Assembly (NCBI RefSeq): GCF_000003605.2
Contig: NW_003131857.1
Span: forward strand, 270,463-320,474
DNA: 50,012 bases
Reading direction: 5' to 3'
Origin: Saccoglossus kowalevskii
Lineage: Eukaryota > Hemichordata > Enteropneusta > Harrimaniidae
Shown one piece after another: positions 1 through 15,200 of the stretch. The notes under the pieces are model-generated. The model was not told the DNA's origin. It worked only from the letters and a program-made list of their open reading frames with translations, and did not search any database. The translations under genes and the position numbers were made by a program. Position 1 is the stretch's first letter. Each line of letters opens with the position of its first letter.

Positions 1-3000
1 GTGTTTTTGGTATATTTTCCATCCACAGAATAATATCGTCAGCCATTATCGATGCGCAGACGCAAATTACGCGAGTTGTTTATAAACAGAAAGTAGGTCC
101 AGGAAATAGACGCGTTTACCAAATATGGTAAACGGGGCCCGGGCGTGATATGGAAAATTATTGCACGGTTCGCGCATCGGGATTTCCATAGCGTTACGAG
201 GCCGGGCAATACGAGGTATATGATAAAAATAATTACAATACTTTTTTACGATCGAGGAAACTGAATAACTTGTTTGGAGTTTACTTATTTTTACATTATT
301 ACAATACACGTGTTAATTGTTAATTGCCATTCAAGTCACTCTGAAGATCAAAAATATGCCCACATGTACACGCCGAGGCGCTTTATGCGTTATTTTTGAA
401 TGTTAAATGTAACAATCGTTGTCACTCCTACAACATCATTGCTTTGTAAATATTATTTACATATGCGCTATTCATATTGAGTATTTATGTTGCTTTTATT
501 TAATCTTTTGTTTGAGAAAAAAAATATAATATCAATAAAACATTGTTGATTACACATATACCTGTGATACCAAATAATGTACAAATCAGTCTATATTTAA
601 TATTTTCAATGTTATTCCAAAGTAGTTGACATTTACGAACATCCACCTTTAATCAATGTTCAATCAATTCTATTACATACAAAACAGTAAATAATAGATT
701 GTCATTGGAAATCTCACTTAAAATAATGCCATTTCTGAAAACTCTCTTATATAAACAAGTTTCTTGTGTAATACTTAATTTGTCCACCCTGTATCATACA
801 TAGATCACCATAGTAACACGGCGCGTGATATTGGCGTCATCTAAAAAGTAACAGTAAAACCATAAGTTTAATATTATTTCTACTGACAAAACCATGATGA
901 ACCTGTCGCAAAACACAATTTATAAGAAAATCGCTTTTCAGTGGGATTACCTTGCCAGTGACGATTTATATCGATTATTAGAAATCAAATATTTCGAGAT
1001 CACAATAGAAAAAATGAAAATTATTAAAAATGAAAAATATTAAAAATATCAACAAAAATTATATTTGCACCTATAACCCGAAAACGCTAAATTGCAAATC
1101 TAAGATCATAACATACTATTCAGGTATCAAACAATACACTAACCTAATCTAAATGAATACAAAACAATACATGGAAACACTTTTTAGAAATTAGTTCACA
1201 TTTTCATATTTATAAAAAAAAATCAGTTATCGTATTGCTTTAGGAGATACAATTAAATCAAAAGCAATATATAACATTATTACAACCAAGAGTCGATGAC
1301 AGAGATGGATAATTATTACAAACTGGAAAATATCATCATTCTAACTTTGTATTATAGAATACTTGCCTGCTTTATTACGTGCCCCAAACACACATGTGCT
1401 TTTTAATCTTAGACTCTTTGATTGATAATGTGAATGGAGTTATGTCACAATGTACTTATTCCGGCTTGGCATTTTGATTTATCTTGTCCATGCAGCTACA
1501 CCAGTAGCATAAGTTATAATGTGAATTCAGTTGCTGCTAACGTACATCAATATAGTAAATAGCTTCGCGAGGTGTTGCATAGTATACCTACAATACGTGG
1601 CCGACGTGAAATGAGAACACATTCGATATTAACATGATTTAATTTATATACTATTCTGACTGTTACTAAGCACTAAGCACACTAGTTTTTACATTGAACC
1701 AAATATTGAAATATTTGTTTAATCAGCATAAAAGAGATGCCGCCAAAGTTTAAAATAGTATTTGTCTTCTCAATAATCCTAATCATGCAGTGACAAGTAC
1801 ATTTTAATTTGAATAATCGTTGTTTTAAGTACCATTATGATACTGAAAGAATATATAACATTCTTTACAATACGCGGAAACAAATACTATTACAATGATT
1901 GCATAGTGAAAAATTATTAATAGTACAAACTGAGGTTTTTGAGAAAAACCATCAGCGACATCTCACACATAACCGTGGTAAATAAAAGTAAACGATTTAT
2001 CAATGTTACCCCGTATTGTTGTAATCATGATGAATCTTAACTGCGTCATGTTGGATGAGATGTAGAGCATACTCTGAATACAGAATACAAAAAAAAAACA
2101 TGTATGCGTTGACAACTGAACTCATCGAAATGTTCGCGAAATGTGTTGCCTCGCAGAAATTAGTAAAATGACAGGTGGTTGCCGGGCAACAAATCGAAGC
2201 ATCACTCATTTTTTTCAATTAGCATTTTAAGGATAGACGCGGGTAACGCACTTTTGACACTGGAATTTGTTAAATGCTAAAGTTACCTACTGTTACTAGC
2301 CATTTTGAAGCAAAAAAAAGTACACGATCTGTAAATGTCAGTTGTATTTATATTTGCAAGATTTCAATTCAAAATGGCCGCTAATATAGAGTTCAACTCA
2401 ACGCGAGTTCGGATTTTCCGCAATTTGTGTGCTTTTCGTAGTTGATATAATTTAAGATTTCTCTCAGGATATAAAATATAAAAAAAATTACACCATTACG
2501 TATTTTAATTATGAATTTATCAACTCAATTATGAATAAACCACAAATTAGATAGTATATCGCTATTTGATTAGTTGTTACTAGTACCGGACATATGAACC
2601 CATCACAAATGCAAAACTTTTACAAAGATGATTACGAAACTATACTTCGTTTTGATATATTTATTGTATGAATTAAAACACCGTTTTGTTCGGATGAAGT
2701 TCACTAGAGTTCATATGAAAACATGCCTGAGCATTCATGTTTACGTTAATTGATATTGCAAAAATACTCAACTCAGGATGTTCAAGCTGGTGCGGCAATC
2801 AGTAATATACCGTAAAACGAGGTTGCGCTATATATTAATTATAATTTTTCATTGTCAGCACAAGAAACAGTTGTCGGATGCTGAAGATAGTCACTCAGAT
2901 ATTAATAGCACTAATTACCCGAATACATATCCAGAGGAGACAGTTCACAATACACCGCGTTGTCAACTAAACATTGAGGTTACTCACAAGTTCAAGTGTA

Positions 3001-5250
3001 TAACCGTTGCTATGATACGGTGTGGTTTATTGGTACTTCATATATAACTCTGAACTTTTAGTATCGAGAGTAATGACGCTGTTGTACACTTGAAGGTGAC
3101 ATTGTTCGTTCATGATATGCTTGCGTATTAGCGTAAAATTGAATTTCTCTGCAATGAGTTTTGCTTTGCCTTTAAATTGAATTCGATTCGTTGCTAAAGG
3201 GGCTGAATGTATTATTGCCTAATAAGATTGGTGTCACATACATGGTTAGCAGAAAAGAGTTATATGCTTACTGCGTAGGTACGAATGCCTTCGAACTAAG
3301 AAGTGAAGACTTGGTAATCACTTTATAATAAATATTACTTTTTAATAGATACATCAGACTTGTATAACTACATTTTAACGTTGCTGCCTGCAATGTAAGT
3401 AAATATTCGATTATTATACATTTACAACAGATTAATCGCAGTGATTTGCACGGTCAATATGAAAAAGTAAACATGCCAGTCATGTGTGATAAAAAACGAC
3501 GTCTACCCCGTGAAAAATTCTATTTTGCGGTTGTTTACAACATGTTCTATAACGAAGTAAGTAATTACTCAATTGCAAACATAACAACTTGATCAAAATA
3601 TACACAATAAGTTTTTGGGAATATCTTAATTAAAGTTCGAGAGTATCGATACTTTCACCTGTTGAAAAACAAATTTCTCACTAGATTTTCCCTTGAAAGA
3701 GAATTTGGGAATATACATGAGACACTTTAATGATGATCACCAATTTAATATGCAGTGATTTAATAAACAGTCTGCAGTCTGTTTCAGTTTTTTCAAACAC
3801 ACCCTCATAATAGCAATACCAGCACACTAACTCTCAAATTTAGAGAGCAATTTCGATTCTCTAATATCAGTATAATGTTTTTATGATCTGTTTATAAATT
3901 GATATTGATGTAAATTGGGTGTTATTGCAATCTAATTTTCTTTCGCTGCTTATTAAACACGAAATTGAAATATACGATTTTCGATTCGCCTCATGTTCGG
4001 TTTAGAACAAATCGGCATAGAGCATGTATGTATTATGTAATATTAAATAATGTTCTCTCTTTACTTCTAGTTACCTGGGCATGGTTATATTATCAGACCA
4101 ACCCTCACTGAATGTCTCATATATGTCACCATAACAGATATGTCGAAACACGTTATATACACGTAGTTTGCGCCGGACGTTTTTTAACTGAGTTTTCGTC
4201 TGTCACAATGCTGCCCGCCGTGATTTAGTCCATTCGGCGGCGACTCAGTTGGCCCACGAACCTTTACATTAAATCGCGTTTTGAGAATGGAGAATGTGCT
4301 GGTCGTCCCCACAAGACTAACCAATGCCACATTAGAAATATAAGTCTTAATACAATTCGGGCGCATAATCATTCAATATTGTAAAGCGTACTGTTACATT
4401 TACATAACATGTAAAGCCTAGGATTTTGGCGCCCTCTTAGTTCGTCTCACGATCCCACTCAGACCATAACTGAAAATAAAACACACGACGAATTAAAAAA
4501 AACAAAAAAAAAAACACAGGAACAAAACCAAAATATCATATAATATAGCCTAACCATTTTAACTATTTGTTTATGTGTCAAATGCAGTTTAATATATTCC
4601 AATTATCTGCACTATTAGCTTGCATTAACTTGAAAACTTTATTATATGAATAATATAAATTATCTTTTATGAGGTAATTCTTTATGTGCTTGACAACGTA
4701 TTGTGAAAGTATCAAGAGGTATATCGTTAATGCATATAGTACATTGACAAAAAGTACATTTAATAGATTGTCTGATGATAACTGATGATTGATTGATCAT
4801 AAAATTATGATTAGGAGCTTCATCCTCCTAATGTTACTGTTTATATATCGCGGAGGATAGATGAATTGGTGTTTTGAACAATGTTTATTATATCCGTATA
4901 ACGGAAGTATTTTATTTCAAATGAACGATGTCGATGTCTCACGACGGACATTGTTGTCAATGTTGTGTTTTCCAACTGGTACACGCACATAGTTCATTCC
5001 AATTGTAGATCTTCTATATTACGACGCACACACAAACAAATGTATTACGATTCGAGAAATCATGTCAAGGGAATATCTTTCCATTGAATGCTGTGGCGAA
5101 CAAAAACACACGTTGGTCTTAATCATGGCCCCGTAAATACATCTTGTTTCATGTGTTGGGCAACCAATTCGAGTTAGTTGTGAATATTAAACTCTTACTG
5201 GTGTCCAACCCCATTTAGATAGATTAGTTGATTATCCGAATGATAGATAG
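1..5250. other. Gene-free AT-rich stretch
   Basis: I see no coding region here. Open frames are short (up to about 90 codons), have no recognisable motifs and no coding-like composition. The only local composition change is a small GC-rich patch near 120-215, which includes a GGGGCCCGGGCG block. Poly(A) and poly(T) tracts and random-looking AT-rich sequence make up the rest. Exons shorter than about 50 codons could be missed by eye. Confidence 0.6.
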
Positions 5251-5550
5251 TTTGTTTTCGATTGTGGGTCAGGTGCAAATTTCACACATTTGCAAATCGA
5301 GTTTACGTGAACAGGTTTTGTTCTCAATTGCCGCTCTCTCTCGTCGGTCTTCACCCGCAAAGCTGCCAATTGGAACATTGTTAGACAAGTTCGGATGCGA
5401 CTCAAATCGAGGATTCAATAAATCAAAGTAACTACGAGAACGTCGCAGCTCTTCAAAAGATGTTAATATTTCAACCGGGGCAGTCTGAAAGGACTGTGAA
5501 CACCCTGTCGGACGTATTTGTTTTTTTTTCGATTGCGGGCCAGGTGCGAT
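5251..5550 (+). repeat. Local imperfect direct repeat, about 30 bp, two copies
   Basis: The block at 5251-5280 (key part TTCGATTGTGGGTCAGGTGC) recurs at 5522-5550 as TTCGATTGCGGGCCAGGTGC, in the same orientation and about 270 bp apart. The sequence between shows no coding potential. The arrangement could be a decayed short terminal repeat or a segmental duplication, but I see no diagnostic ends. Confidence 0.5.
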
Positions 5551-8500
5551 TCGCAGAATTACGTTTCCGCATTATATTAACCGATGGACCTTATTCCCAT
5601 TAAGAAAGTTAAATCCCAACGTTACATTTGTATTCATTAAGTTATATGTCAAGCAAAAATAATGAATAATCCTCATCTTGTATTATGATGAATACTTCAC
5701 CTTGATGCGATCGTAAATCTACGCGAAGCTGATGACAACATTTTACATTCACTTAGAGTTTGGTCAGTAGACCGTGAATTACTTACCTGTCACTTTTTTC
5801 AATAAAGGGGATTGCTACAATCTGACACTGATGGCGAAAGTCCGGACTATCAAAAAACAGAAAGTTTGTTCATTTAATTCAACGTTGTCGGTAGGTAAAT
5901 GTGCTAGACTTGAAAGGGCGCTGCAATATAATTCACGTATATGAAAGGAATTGTTTCTTTCTTTCAACACTTGCGTTGTTTGTAGTTCCCATAGTGGGAT
6001 TACGATAATGAGGGCGGATGTGACAACATAATTGTTATGAATACAGTTATCATTAAAAACTGAACTAGTCATTTGGAGCTTTTTTAGCAGAAAGTAGCAA
6101 GTTAATTTAAACAATTTTTACTTCATTTGATATTTTAATATGGATATATAGGATAAATTAAATTTGGTTCTTGGTATGCGGTATTTGGTGATTTAGTAAT
6201 TCATCAAGTTGTTAGCGCACACACATATATTCATATATCACTCATTTAAAAAGAAATGCATCGTGTAAGTTAGTAGTTGCCAAGCGCCAGTCAGGCTACT
6301 ATGACGTAATGACACACTATGAGGGACACTTCTGTGAGATAGTATCTGACATGCAATTCCGCTGTTTGTGAAATTTCATATCATCCATCAGTCTAAACTC
6401 TCGTTGTTCCGTTGTTAGAAAGTATGTTCTCAATAACGTAATATTCTTTGTGTGGTGACAATCGCGTATTAAACATAATCCGAATTGACCGTATATGGGC
6501 AAAGTTACTTACCCGCTAAAAAGTGCCGGTGCGACATATAGATATTGGCAGACTATTTTGGTGATTATACTACTGAAAATATGAAAAAAATATATAAAGT
6601 AACACTGAAATCCACTTGTCCACAGTAAGTAACCAACTACAGTAACGAATGGGTCGTAAAATATGGAGAATCGTGGTATCTATACTTTGTAAGAATCCTT
6701 GTAGGGAAATGAACAATATGTATTGTATATGCCTCAATATGTACATTGCAATGAAAATAAAACAATCAAGGAAATGAAATTAAGTAAACAACCATTAAAT
6801 GAAATATTGTAAGAGTGAACAATACCAACGACAAATGGTGGTGCCATGCGCGACTCAGGTGTCAATTTTTTCCGATTGAACAACAACAATACATAGCGAA
6901 TCACAATCAAAGTGTCACGTGTTATTTCTGCCAATACATTTGACAACTTCATTTGGGTACACGCCAGTCCAATCCATATTATGAGTGGTTCGATTTTTGG
7001 TTTATAAACTCAGACGGAGTTTTCACATGTGTCTACCGCTTACGTACTTGGCTGTAGAATCACTACACTACCAGTGTGCGTCATTGACGATTCATTAATG
7101 CAAGGTCGTTTCAGAGTGGTCGCGTACCGACTGACACGACGCTTGCCTGACTATTTGAGCTTAGCAGAAGCAACTTGAACACGCACGACTTGATTCAATT
7201 CGAATGGTTCTAGTACGTTACTACATTTATCACAACTATGTAGATCCGTATTATCACTAAATATTTAGTTGTACAATGCTGGTCAATAATTGTGTTGACT
7301 CATGCCTGAACGATGCATCAGCAGACAATTTTAGGAACAACCACCGTAAATAATTAGCTTTCAAGCGTGTTAATGAGCATCCTCACTATAATGACAACAT
7401 ACCGATTCCTATATTATACAAGGCAGGATTTGATACGTTGAAAAGTCCTGTCAACGAGAAAGCCGCTTCCTGATTGGTCTGATCGTTAAGTGTTAGGGTT
7501 GAGTAGCCAATCAGGATCAGTTTAGTTTTTCCTTCGATTATGTGCTCATTGATCTTGTAGGTTTTATGAATTAAAATAACTTCATAGTTTATACCATCGC
7601 ATGATTGTAGTTACAATTATGTTTACGGCTTAACCACAGTATTGTGAACCACACTCATTTCAACGATTTGTTTGCGTTGTGCTCGATATGACACGTTCCA
7701 TGATCAATCAGACAACGAACTGATTTGTAATCAATAACATTTAGCACTATTATTGTTAATCGAAATCAACATTCTGCGAGGTTCAAAATCGAGGAGATAT
7801 GTCAGAAAAATGTTGAATTGTAGCTTCATTATAACTATGTTTATATTGGGAACAAGCCTCTCTTAACTAATTTTCAATACTGTAGTTTGCGATACTATAT
7901 GGAATATGTCGATGATTAAAACAATGAACAGTAAAACAAATTCAAATATTGAAGCTAATTATGCATACGAAAAATACAGCAACGTTTTTGTCCTGTTACC
8001 AAGGGAACAAGACATTCAGATGCTAAAATATGTTAAAACCCATAGTCTAACTTAGTTAAGCCTAATTAGTTTCATTAGATGTATTATTTGTCTTTTGATC
8101 CATCCGGTTATTATACGGCATCGTACATCACGTTCCATTATTCATCGTGATATTCTATCATCAGAGCAGGAAGCAAATACCTGATATATATTCGAATGAT
8201 TTACGTAAATCTGTATGCAAAATAGCATCATACTGTATAAGATCACCCACCACCTTCGCCTGTTAACACACATCGATTTTTACCAGTGTTTGTACGAACC
8301 ATATTCTTTTCATAAGGTAGACTTTATAGATTAAGTCATGCAGCCTCAGAGATAAGGCAAAGCCGAATACATTGACTTATAGCAGTCTTTTGTGTTGACA
8401 GTCAACCTGGGGGAAATCACAATGACATAACTCCAACATCTTTTTTTTTAATAACGAACTAAGTGTATTCATGTACGTATCACCTGCTTCAGGTGCCATG

Positions 8501-10995
8501 CCCTTAAGTAAAATGGAACAAAGCGGAAAATAGATTGATTGAATAGAGAAAACATCAGTTACCATGATCTTATCAGATTTCGTAAGATTGGGTGAGGGAA
8601 TATAATTGCTTGTGTCGTACTACTTTTCTTGTGTATTAGTTTGTCTAGGGGTATTAATGTTGTCAATGTATGCGAGAAATATATTTGTAGATAGTTATTT
8701 GTTTGCTTTTCTTGTTTAATGTAGCGTGAAGTAGGATGTATGTCTGTCAAACAGACGAAGGAAATCAATTACTTGTACAGTCGTGATTCAACTGTAATGA
8801 CGTGTAGTAGGAATTATTGTTTATATGCACATTATTCATAGTCAAATAGAAAAAAAAGTGAAGTCTATTGTACTATTAGAGTCACAGAGTAACACATTCC
8901 ATCACGCTCGTCTGCAGATGCTGCATCCTAATGAACTGTTGTAGCGGAATTTTGATTTGATTACTTCCATACCAATTATTTCAATTATTTCATATTTGTG
9001 TCTAATTAGAGAATTTGTTTGTTTATAACTTGTATTTAATTTTCTTTTGATTTAACATACACTGAAATTAATTGGCTAAATTTGGCAACTAGCCTATGTT
9101 AAATGTACATATCTAGTGTGCTCAAACAGTATCGCCATAAAATACATTTAAAGATAAAATTACACCAACGATTACGATCTTAAGACAATATTCTTATACA
9201 CGCTCTCTGTTTGTTTTTGTTTTCACGTACACACTTCATCAGTGAAAGATTGCCCGGTGACAATGATAAAGAATAATGAATCTTTCTTTTCAGAAACGTA
9301 TAAAAAGCGAATGAATATGGTTAAAAATCACCGCGACATAAAGTCATAAGCCATATCTATTCTTTGATATTGATGTTAACAATATGTGCAAACAAGCCTC
9401 GTATTACAATAAATGTGTGTGAGATGTAAATCGACATTCATCACGCGTCGCATAGAGCCCATTTTGAGCAGGACGCGATGCGACGACCTCGGCACTTTAA
9501 TAGACCACAATCTGATTCAGTAGACAGTACAGTATTTTGATCGCTTATACTAGTATGTCTTTGTTGAGATAGAGGTTTGGTAGCCCAATTTAACTGTAAG
9601 GAGGCAGATACACATGAGTATTGTAACAAGGACATAGTACACTAGTATGCACGTGGATGTAAACGACATATAAATCAAAAACTGATCGGACAATAATACA
9701 TTAATGAACTTGCATCAGGGTAAAGTGTCAATTTCCATATGTTGAAAACGATTATTTGATTTTCATCACAACAATAGACTTTATAAGAAGTGTTCGAATA
9801 TAGCGGTGAATTATGATAAATTGAACGCAATGTGTTCAACCCCAAAATGAAATTTGGAAATTTGATTCCATTTTCTCAGTTTCCGCGACAGAGCTTATTT
9901 TAATGGCAGATTAATTGACCACCACGTTCAATTTGTAGTAAATGTTTAATTAAAACAATATGTTATAATATTATAGTAATATTCTTAAAGTATATTAACA
10001 AATATGTTTTCATTCTTAATAACCTTTCTGAACATCCTGTAGGTTTCCACTTATTTTGTCTTCGCGCTCAGATTTAACCTATTTTCATTGTTGATTTCTT
10101 CTGTGTAGTATACTTTTAAAACATAAAATTGCTCATAAACATATCAGTAATTATTGCACTTATCTGCTGTTTATGATTGATATTTGTTTAAGTTTTATTT
10201 GTTTAAGTGCAGGCACCATTTCGAAAACCTGTTCGCTTTTTATAAATCGATTGTGGAATTGTATTAGTTAAATCAGACGTTGATGATATGAGATGATATG
10301 GTCGAAACGATTTTAAAACTGTATTTTTGATTGACTCGCGCTTTCATTGAATGCGTCAGTTGGAAAACGTCTTGATACAACATCCTCCTTTTTATGCAAC
10401 AAGGAATGTGTACATCGCCTATTAACACGTTAGGTGTCTCTTAAAAACAGAGTTTATTAAACTAGTAAACGCAACCTGTATGTCAAGCTACTGGACCTGA
10501 AAACAATTATTTCGATTGGTGCATTTAAAAGCTCGTTCGGCAGGTGGTATTAGTCGTAAATATACGATCTGTCACATAACGACGTGTGGGCGAGCGATAC
10601 TTTGGACATGTTTGTCCGCCAATATAATCGATAAATTCCGTGTCGATTACGTAAGTTGGCATTGCAGGAAATGACGTCTTGTGCATATGAAATGATGTTG
10701 TTTACGGCCGATCGGATTATTATTACCGCCTGTAGTTTTGTTTAAAGATAGGGTTATAAGCATGTCATGATTTGGGATGACTAGTCATATCGCGGGAACT
10801 GCGCTCCGAGACTATAAGACTGCTATCAGCCACATAGGAGATCAACTCTTATATATCGTTCTTGTCTTTTGCAGTACTTGGAAGATTTCATTGCACAAAT
10901 TACGGTATTGGGATCTGACCTCGAAACGTCACGTCACTGTCGACACATGTGGGTGAGTAGGGTAATATATAGTATTAAAATGACTTGGTCACTGA
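5551..10995. other. Gene-free AT-rich stretch
   Basis: No coding region is supported. The longest open frames (about 60-100 codons) have no domain motifs, signal peptides or codon bias. Apart from the short hairpin at 7468-7516 I see no organised repeat. Confidence 0.6.
7468..7516. repeat. Short inverted repeat with CCAAT motifs in its arms
   Basis: The arms TCCTGATTGG (7468-7477) and CCAATCAGGA (7507-7516) are perfectly complementary, 10 bp each, with a 29-bp loop. Each arm contains a CCAAT/ATTGG pentamer in opposite orientation. It may be the core of a small foldback element, or chance. Confidence 0.45.
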
Positions 10996-11209
10996 TATGA
11001 GGTTATTAAGAGAATACCTCAAAGTATGCACGAAGACAGTACAGCTGGAGTATCGACCGACGCACAGTAAAGGTCGATGCGACGGCGTAATGTCTGAGTG
11101 CATACTTGGAGGTAACTTCGTAATAACTTTATTATTGTACATCCTTTCCTTCCAATGATACATCATGGGAATTCTGAATTCCAAAAAGTTTAGGACAGAA
11201 TCAGCGAAA
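10996..11209 (-). mobile_element. Foldback-hairpin element, truncated copy A
   Basis: This copy matches the elements at 24239-24632 and 30371-30802. It holds the terminal hairpin (GAATACCTCAAAGTATGCAC, then GAAGACAGTACAGC, mirrored at 11084-11130) and the adjacent unique part ending near CAGAATCAGCGAAAT. It has the same orientation as the 30-kb copy. The remaining ~200 bp of the full element, up to the ACAGATGTATA end, are absent. This is a non-autonomous repeat with no coding capacity. The 69-codon minus-strand frame here is only a translation of the hairpin. Confidence 0.8.
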
Positions 11210-11704
11210 TGTAAAATATTAAGCGTCTCAAGTGCTAATTGAACTTAAAATATATACTGTTTTTCCAAGAATACCGCGACCTACGTCACTATTATCTTAG
11301 TATCACAGTAAGTGTTCATTTTGTTTTCGATTTTGGTTTGAAGAAGAGCAGAGTTAGTTGTAGAGTACAATGTTATCAGTGTTATAATATGTTAATTTCA
11401 CTGGCAATAATTACGTTATTGACCAGCATATCCTCTACCGAATTAATTACAAAAACAAGACACAAACGCACGTGTCATTTCCTGTTAACATGTTGATTTT
11501 TTATAATACTTGGCTCGAAAAATTTGTACACATAAACAAATCTCATATGAATTGCAAGGCATTTTCTTACATTGATTTAATTGCAAGTCTTGTGGCTTGT
11601 TAAACGAAGATGTTTGTAGGCAAATTTACTGTAGTAACCACAATTAACATATACATGGAGGTTTTATGTTCACAGATTAATCCAAACCACCAACCTGAAA
11701 TATC

Positions 11705-11773
11705 GACACTTAGACACAGTGCAGCTGTGACACTATTGACACTACTGTGACACTTAGACACTATTGTCAGCTG
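11705..11773 (+). repeat. Degenerate GACACT-rich minisatellite
   Basis: The words GACACTTAGACAC, TGACACTATTGACACT and TGACACTTAGACACTATTG follow one another directly, so the hexamer core GACACT recurs at irregular 6-18 bp spacing. The stretch also holds two CAGCTG E-box palindromes, near 11722 and 11768. It looks like a small expanded tandem repeat. Confidence 0.55.
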
Positions 11774-12157
11774 TATTTGATATATTTAAACTTCATGAAG
11801 TAGTTCCATCTTAGATGCTATATAAAGACGTGAATAATAAAATTGACTTGGTAAATTGAAGTTGGTGTTTGAAATTCAATAATTCTGAATACCTAGCTAT
11901 AATACGTTTAACGTGCCGTATCAAGCAAAATAAAGTACCATTAAACTAGAATAACAATACGTGGCTGGAGATGAGGAAGAACAATAATCCTTTGACCTGT
12001 GTGCCAGTAAACTCGAAGTAAATAGATTGTGGGTAATCCACAAACACCCTTGGTTAAAACCGGGAGTAAGTGCTTTGTGGAAAAACCAGGACAACGTGTT
12101 AGCAGATTGCTAATAAATTGTTATAAACAAATAGTAAATTCAAACATTACTACAAAA

Positions 12158-12220
12158 GGCTTGCCTGTGGACAGATAGTTGTTTACATATTGAAGAAAGA
12201 CGTTTACAGGCAAGCAAGCC
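12158..12220. repeat. Small imperfect inverted repeat
   Basis: GGCTTGCCTGT at 12158-12168 is mirrored by ACAGGCAAGCAAGCC at 12206-12220. The right arm has a 4-base duplication of AAGC. The loop is about 37 bp. No element boundaries or target duplication are evident. Confidence 0.4.
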
Positions 12221-15200
12221 GACTTACTACATGGTTTCCATGTGTGTCAATGGTAACTTTGATCAGCATGGGCAAAAAGACATAACTGTTATAATAGTTT
12301 TGAAAAAATACACACACAATAAGTATGTGCTAAATCTTTGTATAGTACTATAGAAATATAAGCCAAACTACGTCAATTATAGTTAAATGAAATAATATTT
12401 CAGTTATAAACTCGTAAATTAGTTTAATAGTATTCGTAATGGTTCCCAGGGCGTTGTATGTGCCTGTCTAATTTTTCAAATGGTGTTTTGTATTATTTTG
12501 AGTCTGTTCACTAAATTAACTTCTAACGACTTCTCAGACAGTCACTCCTGAACTTTCCAGCTATATGCAGTAAACAGCGTTATTATTTGTTACTTGCAAT
12601 TATTTATACCCAACTGCTCGAATGAGATTTTTTTATTATAAATTTGTTGTATACGTGTAGATGACTGCATCGTAATACTTACGATAAAGCCGTGATTAGA
12701 GCTTTACTTGATAACTAAGCTGACTGGTTAGTGACATCAGAGGGTATAATGTTTATTTCTACATTATGATGTTCACGCGGCGTTCCCTGAATATCAAATA
12801 GCAATCAACGCCTCACAGAACAACCAATGACAAGTTATTTTGCATGTTAATGCTGATCCACTCTGTGATATTTTACTCCAGTTATATTTACGCTTCCATC
12901 TCATATATTGGAATGATAAGATGCATAATTTTGAATCCAGACTCATTTTTAAAGAATCCCTTTTACTGTTAATTGGCTCACATATACGCATCTTATCGTA
13001 ACACCAAATGCCTAATATGATCATACGACCACCACGCTGTATGCATTGCGTGTCCAATAACTTGCAATCGTCGACAATGTACAAAGAATGGCATTACAAA
13101 TTAAAATCCGATGACTATATACCCTATAAACACGCGTGTTTCAAAACACTTGCCTGTTTACTTGATTTACCGATAGGAGGATTAGGAACATTTAATATCG
13201 TCAATCACGTTCAAAATAGTGTCTTAGAAACACACCATCCACCTTCGACACATGAAGTACAATATTGACAGTTGTAAGGTCATACAAGTCCATATACGTC
13301 AACTAGAATAGTGACAATCAAATATTGCCCGTACTTGTTCAGGCATCGAGAGTGAGATGCTATTTTTAAATTAAGTCAAGCACTGGGATCAAGTAGGATT
13401 CTTAATATCTGAAAACGTACATATGAAGATAATCATATAAATTAGTTTTTGTGTGTGTGCCAATAACTAGGCCAACACAGCGGGTGATGTAATTACATCG
13501 TGACTTCACAGGTAGTCCAGTAGCAACAGCCAACTAGACACGAATTACACGAATTATTTTTGTAGATCAATTTTACCTCAGTCACACGCCCTAGAGGGGA
13601 GGGGGGTGGTTTACCTCACATATCTGGAAATGCAAGGACCGTAGCAATCACCGTAATATACTAACATCACATAAACATTCACAACTTCTCAAAACACCAA
13701 GGTGTTTGCTATTACGCAATGCTATACTCATAACCAGAATGGGGAAATATATTGAATGTTAGCATAACATTTGAACTTTTTTTCCTTTTTACTTACATAT
13801 TCGGTGATTTACTACTCTCTTTTAAATACATTCTCTTTGTCGCGTTTAAACACAAAACAATGTCTGCGGTTACAATGGCTTTCTCAAAGAAATTCCTTGT
13901 TGTTCCTTTCTATGCTCCGCCTAGAAATGTGACGGCTGAAGACGTGATCTCGTTTGATTGGTAACTTTAACGTTTTGCCTCTGCTTTTAAAATAACTTGA
14001 AGACGATTGACCTCTTTAAGTAGAACCAGTTTATCCGTTTCTGTAGAAATGTCAGTAGAAGTTTTATTTTTACAACAATGGAAGAGCAAATCGTGGACAC
14101 CGATCAATTTCAAAACCAGTTTTTATGTCTTCTTAAAAGCAACTTTCCACTTAGTGGTTTCAGTCTCATTTATGTTAGTTAGCGCAATGTCGGGACAGCT
14201 TATGTTGCGTTAATATTATCAATTGGTTTAGGTTTTACGGTGGACGATATAAGTCGCCACTCAATGTTATTAAATTTCGCTCCAGCTGTCTCCACCGAAT
14301 ATCTTAACATTCAACTCGGTGCGGATGCGTTTTAGTTGTACTTAATAGTAATAGCAAGACTAAGATGAATTATATAAATGGAAAGCATGTTTCTATTTTT
14401 TATACCCGTAGTAGAGTACGATTTAGAGAAGAGCGAGTGCTGTAACTAAAACCTTTATTATTTATACACATATCTCACAATTCAAATCTTTGTACAATAC
14501 ACATGTCTCAAAACATCAACATACGTTTTTGTCCACGCGGACAGTAACAAGTACTATTCTAATGGTTCTTCAAATGTATAAAAATGTACGATTAACATCA
14601 TTAAACCAATGACGCAGGGTTAAATAAACGCCAAAGGTTGCCGCTATTGAATTGAAGGTATGCGGAACTTCTACTTGGGAACGCGTCGATATTTCAGTTG
14701 CATGTGAAATATATATCTGGCATACATTTCTAATGATGAGACTGGGTGTTCCACAAATTAATCCGGCAGCATCTTTCCCATGGGACGGGAAAAAAGTAGT
14801 TGGGGCGTAATAATTTTAAAAATGAATACCCGGCATTGATAAGTAATTACTTTCGCTCTTTTCGATGGGAATCTCGGATGAGATACACTTCTTTACAACA
14901 CATACGATCGTTGAATGGTGTGGACAGGTCAGTTTATTTGTGAGGCACGCACTCTCATGGTGACATTCTTCCTAGTTATTCAGCAACGATCTGTTATTGT
15001 AAACCAATTATTAAGTATGAATAGCAATTATATCATAGAGTAGAATGAATAGGTATCCTGTTAACTGCATCTCGAACTTGCGATTGCACATTAATGCAAA
15101 CACACAGGTCAACCTTACTGTAAGTAATTCGATATCCGAGCATGGTGGTATTACTTAATAGATTACGCATTAGGATTAACATCTCAGTTTTTGAGTGATT

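Noticed and set aside
12794-13084. 96-codon minus-strand frame
   Set aside because: No motif or family resemblance. A 61-base overlap on the other strand by another open frame suggests chance.
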